From WVZH01 sp034430895 (GTDB lineage: Bacteria > Chloroflexota > Anaerolineae > Anaerolineales > E44-bin32), in contig DAOUDW010000046.1 of assembly GCA_034430895.1 (NCBI GenBank), forward strand, positions 1-64,000: a stretch of DNA of 64,000 nucleotides, written 5' to 3'. A program made the position numbers and the translations under genes. This document shows positions 1 through 8,504 of the stretch, in pieces; the first letter of the stretch is position 1; each line of letters opens with the position of its first letter. The notes beneath the pieces are model-generated. The model saw only the letters and a list, made by a program, of their open reading frames with translations. It made no database searches and was not told where the DNA came from.

Positions 1-2
1 CG

Positions 3-25
3 TAGATTCAACTCCGAAGTGCAAC
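3..25 (+). repeat. IS30 left terminal inverted repeat
   Basis: The reverse complement of this segment matches 1048-1070 at 20 of 23 bases; the shared core includes GTTGCACTT and AGTTGAATC. This spacing and sequence relation is expected of the transposase-binding ends of an IS30 element. Confidence 0.8.
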
Positions 26-99
26 TTTGAAGGTTGGAATAAGAGGTAAGCTGCAGTAGCATCTATGCTTCTTAGACCAACCAAGTCAAAGGAGCACTG

Positions 100-1065
100 A
101 TGAGAACCTACGCGCAGCTTACCCAAGAGCAAAGATACCAGATTTATGCTCTTCTGAAAGCAGGACACAACCAAACGGAGATTGCACACTTTATCAGGGT
201 TCATAAGTCCACGGTCAGCAGAGAGCTTCGACGCAATCGTGGGCTGAAAGGTTATCGACCCAAGCAAGCCCATCAGTTTGCTTTGAACAGACGTAAGAAA
301 GCCAGATATCGCATTGAAGCCTCCACCTGGATCCTGATCGAAGCGTTGATCCGCCAGGAATGGAGCCCGGAGCAAGTATCGGATTGGCTTAAGCAGAACT
401 ACTGTCTTCAAATCAGTCATGAGTGGATCTACCAGTACATTCTCATGGATAAACACGCTGGAGGACATCTCCATCGCCACCTACGATGCCAGAAAAAGCG
501 CAGGAAGCGCTACGGGAGCTACGATCGGCGTGGAAAGCTCAAAAACAGGGTGAGTATCGACCAGCGGCCTGCTATCGTGGATGCCCGCCAGCGTCTGGGT
601 GATTGGGAAGTGGATACGATTATCGGAAAAGGACATCGTCATGCGATTGTCTCACTGACCGAGCGGAAGTCTCGTCTGGCCCTCTTGAGAAAGGTCGAGC
701 GCAAGACAGCTCAAGCGGTGGCTGATGCTGTTATCGAACTCATGCAGTCGCTGCCGATCCGAACCTATACGATCACAGCGGATAATGGCAGAGAGTTTGC
801 GGATCATGAGCGGATCGCGAAAGAGTTGAATGCTGATGTCTATTTTGCTCATCCCTACTCATCCTGGGAGCGAGCTACCAACGAAAACATGAATGGTCTC
901 ATTCGCCAATACTTTCCGAAGAAACGCAATTTCACCACCATCACTAAGCAAGAAATCGAATTCGTCACGGAGAGACTCAACAACCGACCCAGAAAATGTC
1001 TTGGCTTCAAATCACCGAATCAGGTATTCTTCAATCACTCACCCGCTGTTGCACTTGGTAGTTGA
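100..1065 (+). CDS. IS30 family transposase
   Basis: This 321-residue protein has the standard IS30 architecture. An N-terminal helix-turn-helix (about residues 5-45, ending in STVSRELRRNR) recognises the element ends. A DDE catalytic core follows, with the first Asp in GDWEVDTIIGKG, the second in TADNGREF and the Glu in NENMNGLIRQYF. The length is full and there is no frameshift, so the copy may be active. Its 3' end runs into the right terminal repeat. It cuts and joins DNA to move the element, with no link to the host genes nearby. Confidence 0.95.
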   Translation: MRTYAQLTQEQRYQIYALLKAGHNQTEIAHFIRVHKSTVSRELRRNRGLKGYRPKQAHQFALNRRKKARYRIEASTWILIEALIRQEWSPEQVSDWLKQNYCLQISHEWIYQYILMDKHAGGHLHRHLRCQKKRRKRYGSYDRRGKLKNRVSIDQRPAIVDARQRLGDWEVDTIIGKGHRHAIVSLTERKSRLALLRKVERKTAQAVADAVIELMQSLPIRTYTITADNGREFADHERIAKELNADVYFAHPYSSWERATNENMNGLIRQYFPKKRNFTTITKQEIEFVTERLNNRPRKCLGFKSPNQVFFNHSPAVALGS

Positions 1066-1070
1066 ATCCA
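1048..1070 (-). repeat. IS30 right terminal inverted repeat
   Basis: Mirror of the segment at 3-25 with three mismatches. It overlaps the transposase stop codon (1063-1065), so the last residues of the protein and the transposase-binding end share the same bases. Confidence 0.8.
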
Positions 1071-1359
1071 GGCTTTTTATATATTTGATTGTACCGGTTT
1101 ATTAAGAAATTGTTAATAAGCCAACTGGTACCGCCACAAACATTAGCAAGAGTCACAAACTGGTAGAACGGCGAAAATCGACATCCATTCTCAGTTTCTG
1201 CGAAATGCAACGAAGCGTGAGGATTCATTTTCAATCGAAAACCTCCCCACATGCACTTCGGACTGAACCATCCATGACATGGATCATGGATAATTATATA
1301 TTCCGCAGCATAGAATCTTGACATTCCCCCTCGATCAAGGTATCCTTCCAGCGCTGCCC

Positions 1360-1431
1360 GCGGGCGTAGTTCAGCGGTAGAACGTCTCCTTGCCAAGGAG
1401 AAGGCCATGGGTTCGAATCCCATCGCCCGCT
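1360..1431 (+). tRNA. tRNA-Gly (anticodon GCC)
   Basis: A 72-nt cloverleaf can be drawn. The acceptor arm GCGGGCG pairs with CGCCCGC, the anticodon arm TCTCC/GGAGA has loop TTGCCAA, and the T arm ATGGG/CCCAT has loop TTCGAAT. The discriminator base is T. CCA is not encoded. Antisense reading frames here are artefacts of the tRNA. Confidence 0.96.
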
Positions 1432-1499
1432 CTGATCCAGATCATCCCTCAATATAACCTGACACCGACCGGCATATCTCGATTGCCGATTTACTCCCA

Positions 1500-1573
1500 G
1501 GCGACGTAGCCAAGTCTGGTAAGGCAAGGGTCTGCAAAACCCCCATTCGTCGGTTCAAATCCGACCGTCGCCT
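1500..1573 (+). tRNA. tRNA-Cys (anticodon GCA)
   Basis: A 74-nt cloverleaf: acceptor GGCGACG with CGTCGCC, anticodon loop CTGCAAA reading UGC/UGU, T arm GTCGG/CCGAC with loop TTCAAAT, and the U discriminator typical of tRNA-Cys. CCA is not encoded. It lies 68 bp after tRNA-Gly, probably in one transcript ended by the hairpin just downstream. Confidence 0.96.
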
Positions 1574-1598
1574 CTGAAGAAAAGATATTCGAAGGATG

Positions 1599-1633
1599 CG
1601 TAAGGTTTACTTGGAAACCTTACGTATTTTTTT
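1599..1633 (+). terminator. Rho-independent terminator after the tRNA pair
   Basis: A perfect 10-bp stem (CGTAAGGTTT with AAACCTTACG) has a 6-nt loop and is followed by TA and seven T. It lies 25 bp after tRNA-Cys and should end the tRNA transcript. From here to 1866 no further gene is visible. Confidence 0.85.
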
Positions 1634-1866
1634 AATACCACATCCTCTGAATACTTTGCCACCAGTAGAAGTCCTGAAGCAGCGAATAACAATCGTGATT
1701 ATTGAAGGGATATCACTGTATTGAATCAGAGTGATTTCAGAAATTGCCCCCCGTTTGGTTCGCCACCTGCCATTACAAAAGCTAACCGTTGATTACACGA
1801 CACGGTCGTTGGTTAATGATTCATTTATATTTATCGACGAAAATACTGCATAGATCGAGGTGACTG

Positions 1867-3009
1867 ATGAACAATCAAAATCAACCCGCTTCTCAAACCG
1901 GCAGAATCGCAGTCCTAACAACCGTGAGCTGTGGATGTATCCTTCTTCTAATCGCCGCGCTTGTCGTACCCTTCGTGGTTGGGCCCAAACTCTATGACCG
2001 ATTTACAGAACTTCTTCAAAATGAGAAAGCTGATTCAGGAATTCCATCTCTGGTGGGATTCTACGATGTCTTTGGTCCAGGTGTTGTCAATATAAGTGTC
2101 TTCACCAACCATGGAGGCATAATTGGAGAAGGTGCAGGTTCAGGCTTCGTAATAGATGAAGCGGGACACATCGTTACCAACAATCACGTTGTTGATGGTG
2201 CAGAATCGATATCCGTCATCTTCTACAACGGTTATGAAGTCCCTGCAGAAACGGTAGGTACGGATCCGTACAGCGACCTGGCGGTGATCCAGGCCGAATC
2301 TTTGCCAGAAGGCGTGATGCCGCTCGCGCTGGGGGACTCGGATTCTGTCGAGGTCGGCGAATGGGTCGTCGCTATCGGTAATCCTTTCGGACAGCAAAGC
2401 AGTATGACGATAGGTATCGTCAGCGCTGTGGGTCGAACCATCAGCTCGGGGGCAACGCCCTTTTCAATTCCACAAGCCATTCAAACCGACGCAGCGATCA
2501 ACCCGGGCAACTCAGGAGGACCACTGCTGACACTCGATGGACAAGTCGTCGGAGTCAACGCACAAATTGCCACGGGAGGGATCAGCGCCAACGCCGGTGT
2601 GGGATTTGCAATCCCCTCCAATATTGTGCGACTCGTCGCGCCCTCGCTCATCGAGAACCAGGAATATACCTGGCCATGGCTTGGCGTGACAGGAACGGAT
2701 TTATCGCTCATACTTCGCGAGGCCAACAACATCCAAGCACAGCTTGGAGCCTACATCTTGAATGTCGACCCACAGGGACCGGCCGCAGATGCTGGCCTTC
2801 AGGGGATCACAGGGACGCAATTGATGGATGCAATCGAAGTCCCCATTGGCGGAGATGTCATTATCGCTGTCGATGGAGAAGCGGTTAACAGTTTCAGCGA
2901 CCTATTGGTTCACATCGCTTACAAGCACCCGGGCGATGAGGTAAATTTAACCGTTCTGCGCGATGGTTACGAAGTAGAAATTAGCGTCGTTCTCGCGCCG
3001 CGACCATAA
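1867..3009 (+). CDS. HtrA/DegP-like trypsin-type serine protease with PDZ domain
   Basis: Predicted membrane-anchored surface protease for protein quality control. A single hydrophobic segment (about residues 14-38) anchors the N-terminus. The trypsin-like domain carries His107 (NNHVVDG), Asp137 (YSDLAV) and Ser216 (NPGNSGGPL), the full S1C triad. One PDZ domain occupies about residues 280-375. Its 380 residues match the short HtrA form with one PDZ. A GAGGTG ribosome site precedes the ATG. It converges with the dnaJ-like gene on the other strand, with 41 bp between them. Confidence 0.93.
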   Translation: MNNQNQPASQTGRIAVLTTVSCGCILLLIAALVVPFVVGPKLYDRFTELLQNEKADSGIPSLVGFYDVFGPGVVNISVFTNHGGIIGEGAGSGFVIDEAGHIVTNNHVVDGAESISVIFYNGYEVPAETVGTDPYSDLAVIQAESLPEGVMPLALGDSDSVEVGEWVVAIGNPFGQQSSMTIGIVSAVGRTISSGATPFSIPQAIQTDAAINPGNSGGPLLTLDGQVVGVNAQIATGGISANAGVGFAIPSNIVRLVAPSLIENQEYTWPWLGVTGTDLSLILREANNIQAQLGAYILNVDPQGPAADAGLQGITGTQLMDAIEVPIGGDVIIAVDGEAVNSFSDLLVHIAYKHPGDEVNLTVLRDGYEVEISVVLAPRP

Positions 3010-3050
3010 CGATCAGCGACGAAATCCATTCCATCCAATACTCATACCTA

Positions 3051-4013
3051 TCACTTCCGCATGGCATTCCATTCGCGCACGAGTTCTTTTTCTTTGCGAC
3101 TCAAGTTCCTGGGCAGTTCGACTTCGATGGTCACGTATAAATCACCGCGCTGATCGGGATTCCGAAGATTGGGCATTCCCAAACCCTTGAGCCGAAACAC
3201 TACTCCGTTTTGGGTCTCGGGCGGGATGGTCAGATCGACCGAACGATCGATACCGGATACTCGCACCTCACCCCCTAGAAGCGCGGTGTATAAATCCACA
3301 GGAACCGTTAATTGCAAATCGTCACCCTCACGCCGGAATCGAGATTGGGGTTCAACTTCAATGCGAACGTACAGGTCACCAGACTGAGCGCCACTCGTGC
3401 CAGGTTGTCCCTGACCACTCAATCGAACCCTCGATCCGGTCCGAACGCCAGACGGGATTTTCGCTTCGATACGTCGGCCATCCTCCCACTCGAGAATGCG
3501 CTGCACTCCGTGTAAGGCCTCATCCAAATGAATGCGAACAGTATGTTCGACATCCTGCCCACGCCGAGGCCTGGGGGTATATCCACGCTCTCGATAACCT
3601 CCCGATCTAGCACTTCCCACACCACCGAACATCGTCTCAAAGAAATCCGAAAATCCTCCCGATCCCCCACCAAATATATTTTCGAATTCCTCCGGACTCA
3701 CGCTACGCGAATACACGCGTTGACCGCCCGGCTGCGCCGCCCACTGACCCCAGTCAAAATCCTCCGCACTGCCACCGGCCCGCTGATATTGTTTCCACTG
3801 CGAACCAAAGCTATCGTACTTCTCTCGCTTTTCCGGAGCGGACAGGACCTCATACGCTTCGCTGACTTCCTTAAAGCGGTTTGCCGCGGAGGTATCTCCC
3901 GGATTGACATCCGGATGGTGTTTTCGCGCCAGCTTCCGGAAAGCGCTTTTGATTTCACCATCTGAAGCGTTCTTCTTTACGCCCAGTATCTTGTAGTAAT
4001 CCTTGTAATCCAT
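3051..4013 (-). CDS. CbpA-like J-domain co-chaperone (DnaJ without zinc finger)
   Basis: An N-terminal J domain (residues 1-68) has the HPD motif at residues 33-35, which stimulates DnaK ATPase. A Gly/Phe-rich linker (about 95-125) and the two-lobed substrate-binding C-terminal domain (about 145-312) follow. The CxxCxGxG zinc-finger repeats of classical DnaJ are absent, so this is the CbpA/DnaJ type II class. Length 320 residues, normal for that class. No dnaK or grpE is nearby. Confidence 0.92.
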   Translation of the reverse strand: MDYKDYYKILGVKKNASDGEIKSAFRKLARKHHPDVNPGDTSAANRFKEVSEAYEVLSAPEKREKYDSFGSQWKQYQRAGGSAEDFDWGQWAAQPGGQRVYSRSVSPEEFENIFGGGSGGFSDFFETMFGGVGSARSGGYRERGYTPRPRRGQDVEHTVRIHLDEALHGVQRILEWEDGRRIEAKIPSGVRTGSRVRLSGQGQPGTSGAQSGDLYVRIEVEPQSRFRREGDDLQLTVPVDLYTALLGGEVRVSGIDRSVDLTIPPETQNGVVFRLKGLGMPNLRNPDQRGDLYVTIEVELPRNLSRKEKELVREWNAMRK

Positions 4014-4341
4014 TTGCCTCTACACCTGATCGTACAACGAGTACGAACATTCCTTCTAACGTAATATTCAGGTGATTCAGCCGCTACATTGGTTTCAACG
4101 TCTCAATCACTCGACAATACCTATTTAATGAAGGTCAAATGCTCGATCCCCCACCGACGATCTCCCATGGTCGATGGCCTTTCCATCATCTTATCCGCTT
4201 CGTCTTAGAACCACATTAGAGAAGAGGGGGATAATCAACCTTCGGTTGAAAAAACAATGGTTTCAACAGTTGTAGCTGTCGATGACGGTGTGCTGCTTGA
4301 AGTGATTTAGTATGTAAAAATGCATTTCTGATGAAAACGTT
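4014..4341. other. Gene-free spacer
   Basis: Intergenic stretch between the J-protein start and the end of the DinB/ClbS-like gene. It contains a short hairpin near 4233-4247 next to an A-run on the plus strand, but no reading frame, tRNA or convincing promoter. Confidence 0.5.
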
Positions 4342-4866
4342 TTACCAACTCGATTCAGCATTCTTCTCGATCGATTCACGATGTTCCCGATAATGCTCGT
4401 AAGTGTTGGCCGCGATACCGGCCAACAATGGCTCCTCTGGCTGCGCCCCCCCAACCTGTGGTGCGATCATCGTCTCAAATGACATGCCATCCAGATCCCG
4501 CAGTACCTGTTTGTGACATTCATGAGACATCGAGCGGATCTCTGTGAGCGACCGATCCTGATAGCGTTCGTAAAGAAGTGCATTTAACCCATCTTCATCC
4601 AGGGAATTGAATTCCTCCGGATCCATCTGGAGCGCTTTATATGCTGGTTGATTGTGGATGAAATGCAGGCACATGAATCGTTCCCAGGCTGCGATGTGCA
4701 CCAGGATGTCCTTCACAGACCAGATACCAAATGCAGGAATGTTCATCTTCTCGGAACTGATCTTGGAGATCAACAATACGAACGCGGTCCACTCCGTTTC
4801 AATCTTCGCCAGAAGTTCGGCTTTGGATTTCGGGAGACCGAATCCCCCAATCGGATTTTCATTCAC
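4342..4866 (-). CDS. ClbS/DfsB-type DinB-superfamily four-helix bundle protein
   Basis: A 174-residue protein resembling the ClbS/DfsB branch of the DinB superfamily. The family signatures are WSVKDILVHIAAWE in the second helix and YEHYREHRESI near the C-terminus. Members are small helical bundles that often bind a metal; ClbS itself is a colibactin-resistance hydrolase, while most relatives have no known substrate. The GTG at 4866 is preferred because GGAGG lies 9 nt upstream; a TTG at 4893 is less likely. No partner gene is evident. Confidence 0.75.
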   Translation of the reverse strand: MNENPIGGFGLPKSKAELLAKIETEWTAFVLLISKISSEKMNIPAFGIWSVKDILVHIAAWERFMCLHFIHNQPAYKALQMDPEEFNSLDEDGLNALLYERYQDRSLTEIRSMSHECHKQVLRDLDGMSFETMIAPQVGGAQPEEPLLAGIAANTYEHYREHRESIEKNAESSW

Positions 4867-5046
4867 AGGGCATTTCCTCCACAACACTCGCAATGGTCAG
4901 ATACATCCAACTTGGGAGTCCCTTCTATCGATAGCCCACCCTACATAACCTGCTATAATTTCTTTACTGGTTATAAATTAACACATCGCTTCTAACCTGT
5001 CAAGTATATCTTGTTGGTTATATTATGTGGGGAGATAATAAACGAA

Positions 5047-5673
5047 ATGACGAGTCTGCCATTTGAGAAGAACTGGGATTTCGACGCAGGTTTGCTGCCC
5101 TTGGACTTCGCCAACACGGCGGATTGGCACGCCAGATCCGATCCGATCGAGAAACTTGATTCGTACGCCGATCTTGTAGACTGGTCCTGGCGGGCTGGCC
5201 TGCTGACGGAGAAAGCCGTGCAGCAACTGCTTACCGCAGCCGAACAGCGACCGGAAGATGCGCATCGATCACTGGATCGTGCCATCGAGATCCGCGAAGC
5301 GATTTATCGAATCTTCTCCCATCACGCCGCAGGAACCGAGATCCCCAAAGTTGACCTGGACCTTTTCAATGCTGCACTTAGTGAAGCGCTGCGCCAGGTC
5401 GGGATTGAGAATTCGCCTGAGGGATTCTCCTGGGGTTGGCACGACAAAGACCATGATCTGGAAAGCATGCTCTGGCCGATCCTGTGGGAGGTGGCAAGAT
5501 TACTCACTTCCGATGATGTGAAGCGAGTCGGTGAATGTGCCGACGACCGGGGGTGCGGTTATCTTTACTACGACAGCAGCCGAAACCGCAGCCGGCGCTG
5601 GTGCAGTATGGAAAGCTGCGGCAATCGAGCGAAAGCACAAAGACACTACAAACGATCGAAAACGAGAGAGTAA
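5047..5673 (+). CDS. CGNR zinc-finger / ABATE-domain putative regulator
   Basis: A 208-residue protein. Its N-terminal half (LDFANTADWHARSD) fits the stress-associated ABATE domain, and its C-terminus has the CGNR zinc finger: Cys in DRGCGYLYYD, then RWCSMESCGNRAKAQRHY, which is proposed to bind DNA. Members are predicted transcription regulators, mostly uncharacterised. The ATG at 5047 is chosen because GGGGAG precedes it; an in-frame TTG at 5011 lacks such a site. It lies just upstream of the padR promoter. Confidence 0.85.
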   Translation: MTSLPFEKNWDFDAGLLPLDFANTADWHARSDPIEKLDSYADLVDWSWRAGLLTEKAVQQLLTAAEQRPEDAHRSLDRAIEIREAIYRIFSHHAAGTEIPKVDLDLFNAALSEALRQVGIENSPEGFSWGWHDKDHDLESMLWPILWEVARLLTSDDVKRVGECADDRGCGYLYYDSSRNRSRRWCSMESCGNRAKAQRHYKRSKTRE

Positions 5674-5717
5674 CGTCCTTATGGGGAGAATACCTCAATA
5701 ATATTCCATCGACATCA

Positions 5718-5746
5718 ATGACAAGGAAAAAGAAATCGGATATACT
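5718..5746 (+). promoter_or_regulatory. Predicted promoter of the padR-ABC transporter operon
   Basis: A -35 box ATGACA (5718-5723, five of six consensus bases), a 17-nt spacer and a -10 box TATACT (5741-5746, five of six). The expected start site is near 5753, giving a leader of only about 10 nt before the padR ATG. Confidence 0.65.
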
Positions 5747-5761
5747 CACTCAGTGAGTATA
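5741..5761. promoter_or_regulatory. Probable PadR operator (perfect palindrome)
   Basis: TATACTCACT, one spacer base, then AGTGAGTATA: a perfect 10-bp inverted repeat. It covers the -10 box and the predicted start site and ends 1 bp before the padR start codon. A dimeric winged-helix repressor bound here would block its own transcription. Autoregulation from such a site is common in PadR regulators; binding here is inferred. Confidence 0.7.
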
Positions 5762-5762
5762 T

Positions 5763-6332
5763 ATGTCGAGAACGCACAAAACCACTCAAGTATTATCCCC
5801 GGAGTACATCGTTCTGGGTTTGTTGAAACTCCAACCCAGCCACGGGTACGCGCTTCATCAACGTCTAGAAACAGCGTTGAGTCAAGTCTGGCGTATCAGC
5901 CTCAGCCAGGTTTACAACATCTTACACAGACTCGATAAACAGGGATTCATCCAAGAGTCTGGAAATGTATCAGCCACGCAAGATATGCATCGTGTACTCT
6001 TCCAGGTCACGGAAGCGGGTGATCGGCATTTCGAGACCTGGATGCAAACCCCAGTCGGTCCCAGCGTACGCGCCATACGCATGGCCTTCATCTCTAAGCT
6101 GTTTTTCGCCGATCGACTCGGCCGATCTGACCTGCAAGAACTGATTGCTGCACAACGATCGGTGATTAATACCCAGCTTGATAAATTATACGCGCAGGCC
6201 GACTCGGTCCCCAAAACGCAATTCGTCAATCACCTTGGTCTACAACTGCGGATCAAGCAACTGGAATCGCTGCAAGACTGGTTCGAAGGAACAATCACCG
6301 CCAATACTATTACACAGGAGAGAGATACATGA
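5763..6332 (+). CDS. PadR family transcriptional regulator
   Basis: A 189-residue protein. Its N-terminal PadR winged helix (about residues 10-90) includes ILGLLxxQPSHGYALHQ-like and VYNILHRLDKQGFIQ segments, and its C-terminal helical dimerisation domain is like that of the Vir-type PadR subfamily. It is the first gene of an operon with the ABC importer: its last 4 bases overlap the next start codon (ATGA). No strong ribosome site precedes the ATG, in line with a very short leader. The ligand is unknown, perhaps a siderophore or corrinoid given the neighbours. Confidence 0.9.
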   Translation: MSRTHKTTQVLSPEYIVLGLLKLQPSHGYALHQRLETALSQVWRISLSQVYNILHRLDKQGFIQESGNVSATQDMHRVLFQVTEAGDRHFETWMQTPVGPSVRAIRMAFISKLFFADRLGRSDLQELIAAQRSVINTQLDKLYAQADSVPKTQFVNHLGLQLRIKQLESLQDWFEGTITANTITQERDT

Positions 6333-7492
6333 AATATAGGCACATCATTCTTACCAGCTTAGTCATTCTGCTCACCTTTACACTGGCCTCCTGCCAGAAT
6401 GACTCAACTGCGACATCTGCACCTCCGACTCCTACAGAGGCAGAGACGGAGGTTGAGCCAGAACCTAAAGCTGAAGTTGAGATACAGGAAGACGTATCGA
6501 TCACGGTGGTAGATGCCCTCGACCGGGAAGTCACCTTTTCATCTCCCCCGGATCGCATCATCATCGCTGGCAAGGCCACCACGCTGGTGGTCAACGCCGT
6601 CTACCTCTTTCCCGAAGCACAGGAACGAATGGTGTCATTCGAAAACCGCAGCCAGCGAGGCTTCCATTTCTACGAGGTGCTTATCCCGCAGTTCGATGAT
6701 TTGGAACTACTCGAACGCAACGCTGGACCGGAACAGATCGCGCCTTTCAATCCGGACGTGGTCGTGCTGAAGAGTTATATGGCGGACAGCCTGGGCGCAG
6801 CACTCGAAGTGATCGACGTTCCGGTGGTTTATGTGGATTTCGAAACTCCCGAGCAATTTGAACGCGATATCGCCATTATCGGGGAACTTCTGGATAATCC
6901 CCAGCGGGCGGAGGAGATAAACGATTTTTATAACACGGTGCTTCAAGGTATCGAAATGAAGCTGGAAGACGTCGCCCAAACAGATAAACCCAATGTCTTG
7001 CTCATGCAGTACAGCGATGAGGAAGGCGAAATCGCTTTTGAAGTTCCTTCCATTGACTGGATACAGACCCAACTCGTCATCCTGGCCGGCGGCACCCCAG
7101 TCTGGATGGAAGCTGCGGAAGCCGGCGGTTGGACGGTGGTTGGGTTCGAGCAAATCGCGGCCTGGAATCCCGAAAAGGTCTTCGTCATCAATTACGCCGA
7201 GGACCCGACTGCAGCCGTTGATAGTCTAAAACAGAATCCCAATTGGATGGCGCTGGATGCCGTTCAGCAAGATGAAATCTACGGTTTCCCGGGCGATTTC
7301 TGGAGCTGGGATCAACCCGATCCGCGCTGGATCCTGGGCTTTACATGGTTAGCGACCAAAATCCATCCTGAGATCATGACACATATCGACATCGAGTCGG
7401 ACACGGTGCATTTTTACACCGAAATGTATGGCTTGGACCTGCTTGCAATCGAATCGCAGATCTTGCCCATCATTCGACCCGAGTTCAACTGA
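6329..7492 (+). CDS. Iron-chelate/cobalamin-type ABC importer, substrate-binding lipoprotein
   Basis: A 387-residue BtuF/FepB-type (periplasmic-binding family 2) protein. A lipoprotein signal peptide ends at LASC (Cys22), followed by a Thr/Pro/Glu-rich tether to about residue 55. The binding fold begins at ITVVDALDREVTF, the usual start of this family. Trp-rich segments near the end (FWSWDQPDPRW) may line the ligand pocket. In a single-membrane cell it would be anchored to the outer face of the membrane. The substrate cannot be told from sequence: ferric siderophore, haem or corrinoid all fit. Confidence 0.9.
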   Translation: MKYRHIILTSLVILLTFTLASCQNDSTATSAPPTPTEAETEVEPEPKAEVEIQEDVSITVVDALDREVTFSSPPDRIIIAGKATTLVVNAVYLFPEAQERMVSFENRSQRGFHFYEVLIPQFDDLELLERNAGPEQIAPFNPDVVVLKSYMADSLGAALEVIDVPVVYVDFETPEQFERDIAIIGELLDNPQRAEEINDFYNTVLQGIEMKLEDVAQTDKPNVLLMQYSDEEGEIAFEVPSIDWIQTQLVILAGGTPVWMEAAEAGGWTVVGFEQIAAWNPEKVFVINYAEDPTAAVDSLKQNPNWMALDAVQQDEIYGFPGDFWSWDQPDPRWILGFTWLATKIHPEIMTHIDIESDTVHFYTEMYGLDLLAIESQILPIIRPEFN

Positions 7493-7508
7493 AATTCACG
7501 AGGGGTAC

Positions 7509-8504
7509 ATGAAGCATCTCGATCGGCGTGGATATCTCTTCATCCTGCTCGGCGTAACGCTGCTCGCCGTCTTCCTTGCGTCTCTTTTCGTCGGGCGTTA
7601 TCCACGGCCATACTGGATGCCCATCCGGTTATTGGGAGAGGATGCGTTGGCGCGCCGACTCGTCCTCTCCTTACGACTTCCCCGCCTGTGTTTGAGTTTG
7701 CTGCTTGGCGTCACACTCGCCGCAACGGGAGCGGTAATGCAGATGATATTCCGCAACCCACTGGTGGAACCCGGATTCCTGGGCGTATCTCAGGGGGCGA
7801 CCTTCGGTGCAGCACTCAGCATACTCTGGATTGGATCCGCCTGGAGCATGCATACCCTGGCCATCTTCTTCGCCATGGCAGGCCTGTTTGCTTCGTACAT
7901 TCTCGCCCAACGCATGCGCTTCGGCGGCTGGGTGCTGCGGCTCGTGTTGGCCGGCATCGTCGTCTCGGCCTTGTTTTCAGCCGGAACGGGAATCCTCAAG
8001 ACCATGGCCGATCCATTAACGCAGCTTCCCGAGATTACCTTTTGGCTGTTGGGTGGATTGTGGTCGGCGACCTGGGAAAAAACACTGCACGTGCTGCCCT
8101 TTGTGATTCCGGGGTTAACCCTGGTTTTTTTGCTGCGCTGGCGATTAAATCTGCTCTCCCTCGATGATGAAACGGCCTGGTCGTTGGGCGCAGCGCCAGC
8201 CCGCGAACGCAGTCTGCTGCTCTTCGGCGGCGTCGCCGCCACGGCTTCGCTGACCTCGGTGGCCGGCATCGTGGGCTGGGTCGGGCTCATTATCCCGCAT
8301 CTTTCTCGCCGTCTCTTCGGCGCCGACTCGCGCTACAATCTGCCGGGCGCCATGCTGCTGGGAGGCATCTTCACTATTCTCTGTGACGACATCGCCCGCA
8401 GCTTGATGGCCGGAGAAATCCCGCTGGGCATCCTGACTTCGTTACTCGGGGCCGCCACCTTCATCGCCCTGATGATCACTATTAAACGGAAACCGGGCTT
8501 ATGA
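7509..8504 (+). CDS. FecCD/BtuC family ABC transporter permease
   Basis: A 331-residue, very hydrophobic protein of the FecCD family. It has the family signatures LRLPRLCLSLLLGVTLAATGA, the NPLVEPGFLGVSQGA segment and VGWVGLIIPHLSRRLFG, the cytoplasmic coupling region that docks with the ATPase. Nine to ten membrane helices are expected; two copies form the pore. The ATG at 7509 is chosen because GAGGGG precedes it closely. It overlaps the ATPase gene by 4 bp. Confidence 0.93.
   Translation: MKHLDRRGYLFILLGVTLLAVFLASLFVGRYPRPYWMPIRLLGEDALARRLVLSLRLPRLCLSLLLGVTLAATGAVMQMIFRNPLVEPGFLGVSQGATFGAALSILWIGSAWSMHTLAIFFAMAGLFASYILAQRMRFGGWVLRLVLAGIVVSALFSAGTGILKTMADPLTQLPEITFWLLGGLWSATWEKTLHVLPFVIPGLTLVFLLRWRLNLLSLDDETAWSLGAAPARERSLLLFGGVAATASLTSVAGIVGWVGLIIPHLSRRLFGADSRYNLPGAMLLGGIFTILCDDIARSLMAGEIPLGILTSLLGAATFIALMITIKRKPGL

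Larger units (their letters stand above)
1..1075 (+). mobile_element. IS30-family insertion sequence
   Basis: One transposase gene fills this element and is flanked by imperfect terminal inverted repeats. The left repeat (3-25) and the right repeat (1048-1070) match at 20 of 23 positions. The right repeat overlaps the last codons and the stop of the transposase. The outer boundary on the left may lie a base or two outside the window, so the target-site duplication cannot be checked. The length, about 1.07 kb, is normal for IS30. The element lies just upstream of two tRNA genes. Confidence 0.85.

Noticed and set aside
1031..1527. Minus-strand open frames of 130 and 77 codons
   Set aside because: They lie across the tRNA-Gly and tRNA-Cys genes; the MGFEPMAFS-type start is a typical artefact of reading a tRNA backwards.
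4233..4247. Hairpin TCAACC/GGTTGA as a terminator
   Set aside because: The adjacent A-run is downstream on the plus strand, so no U-tract follows the hairpin on either strand.
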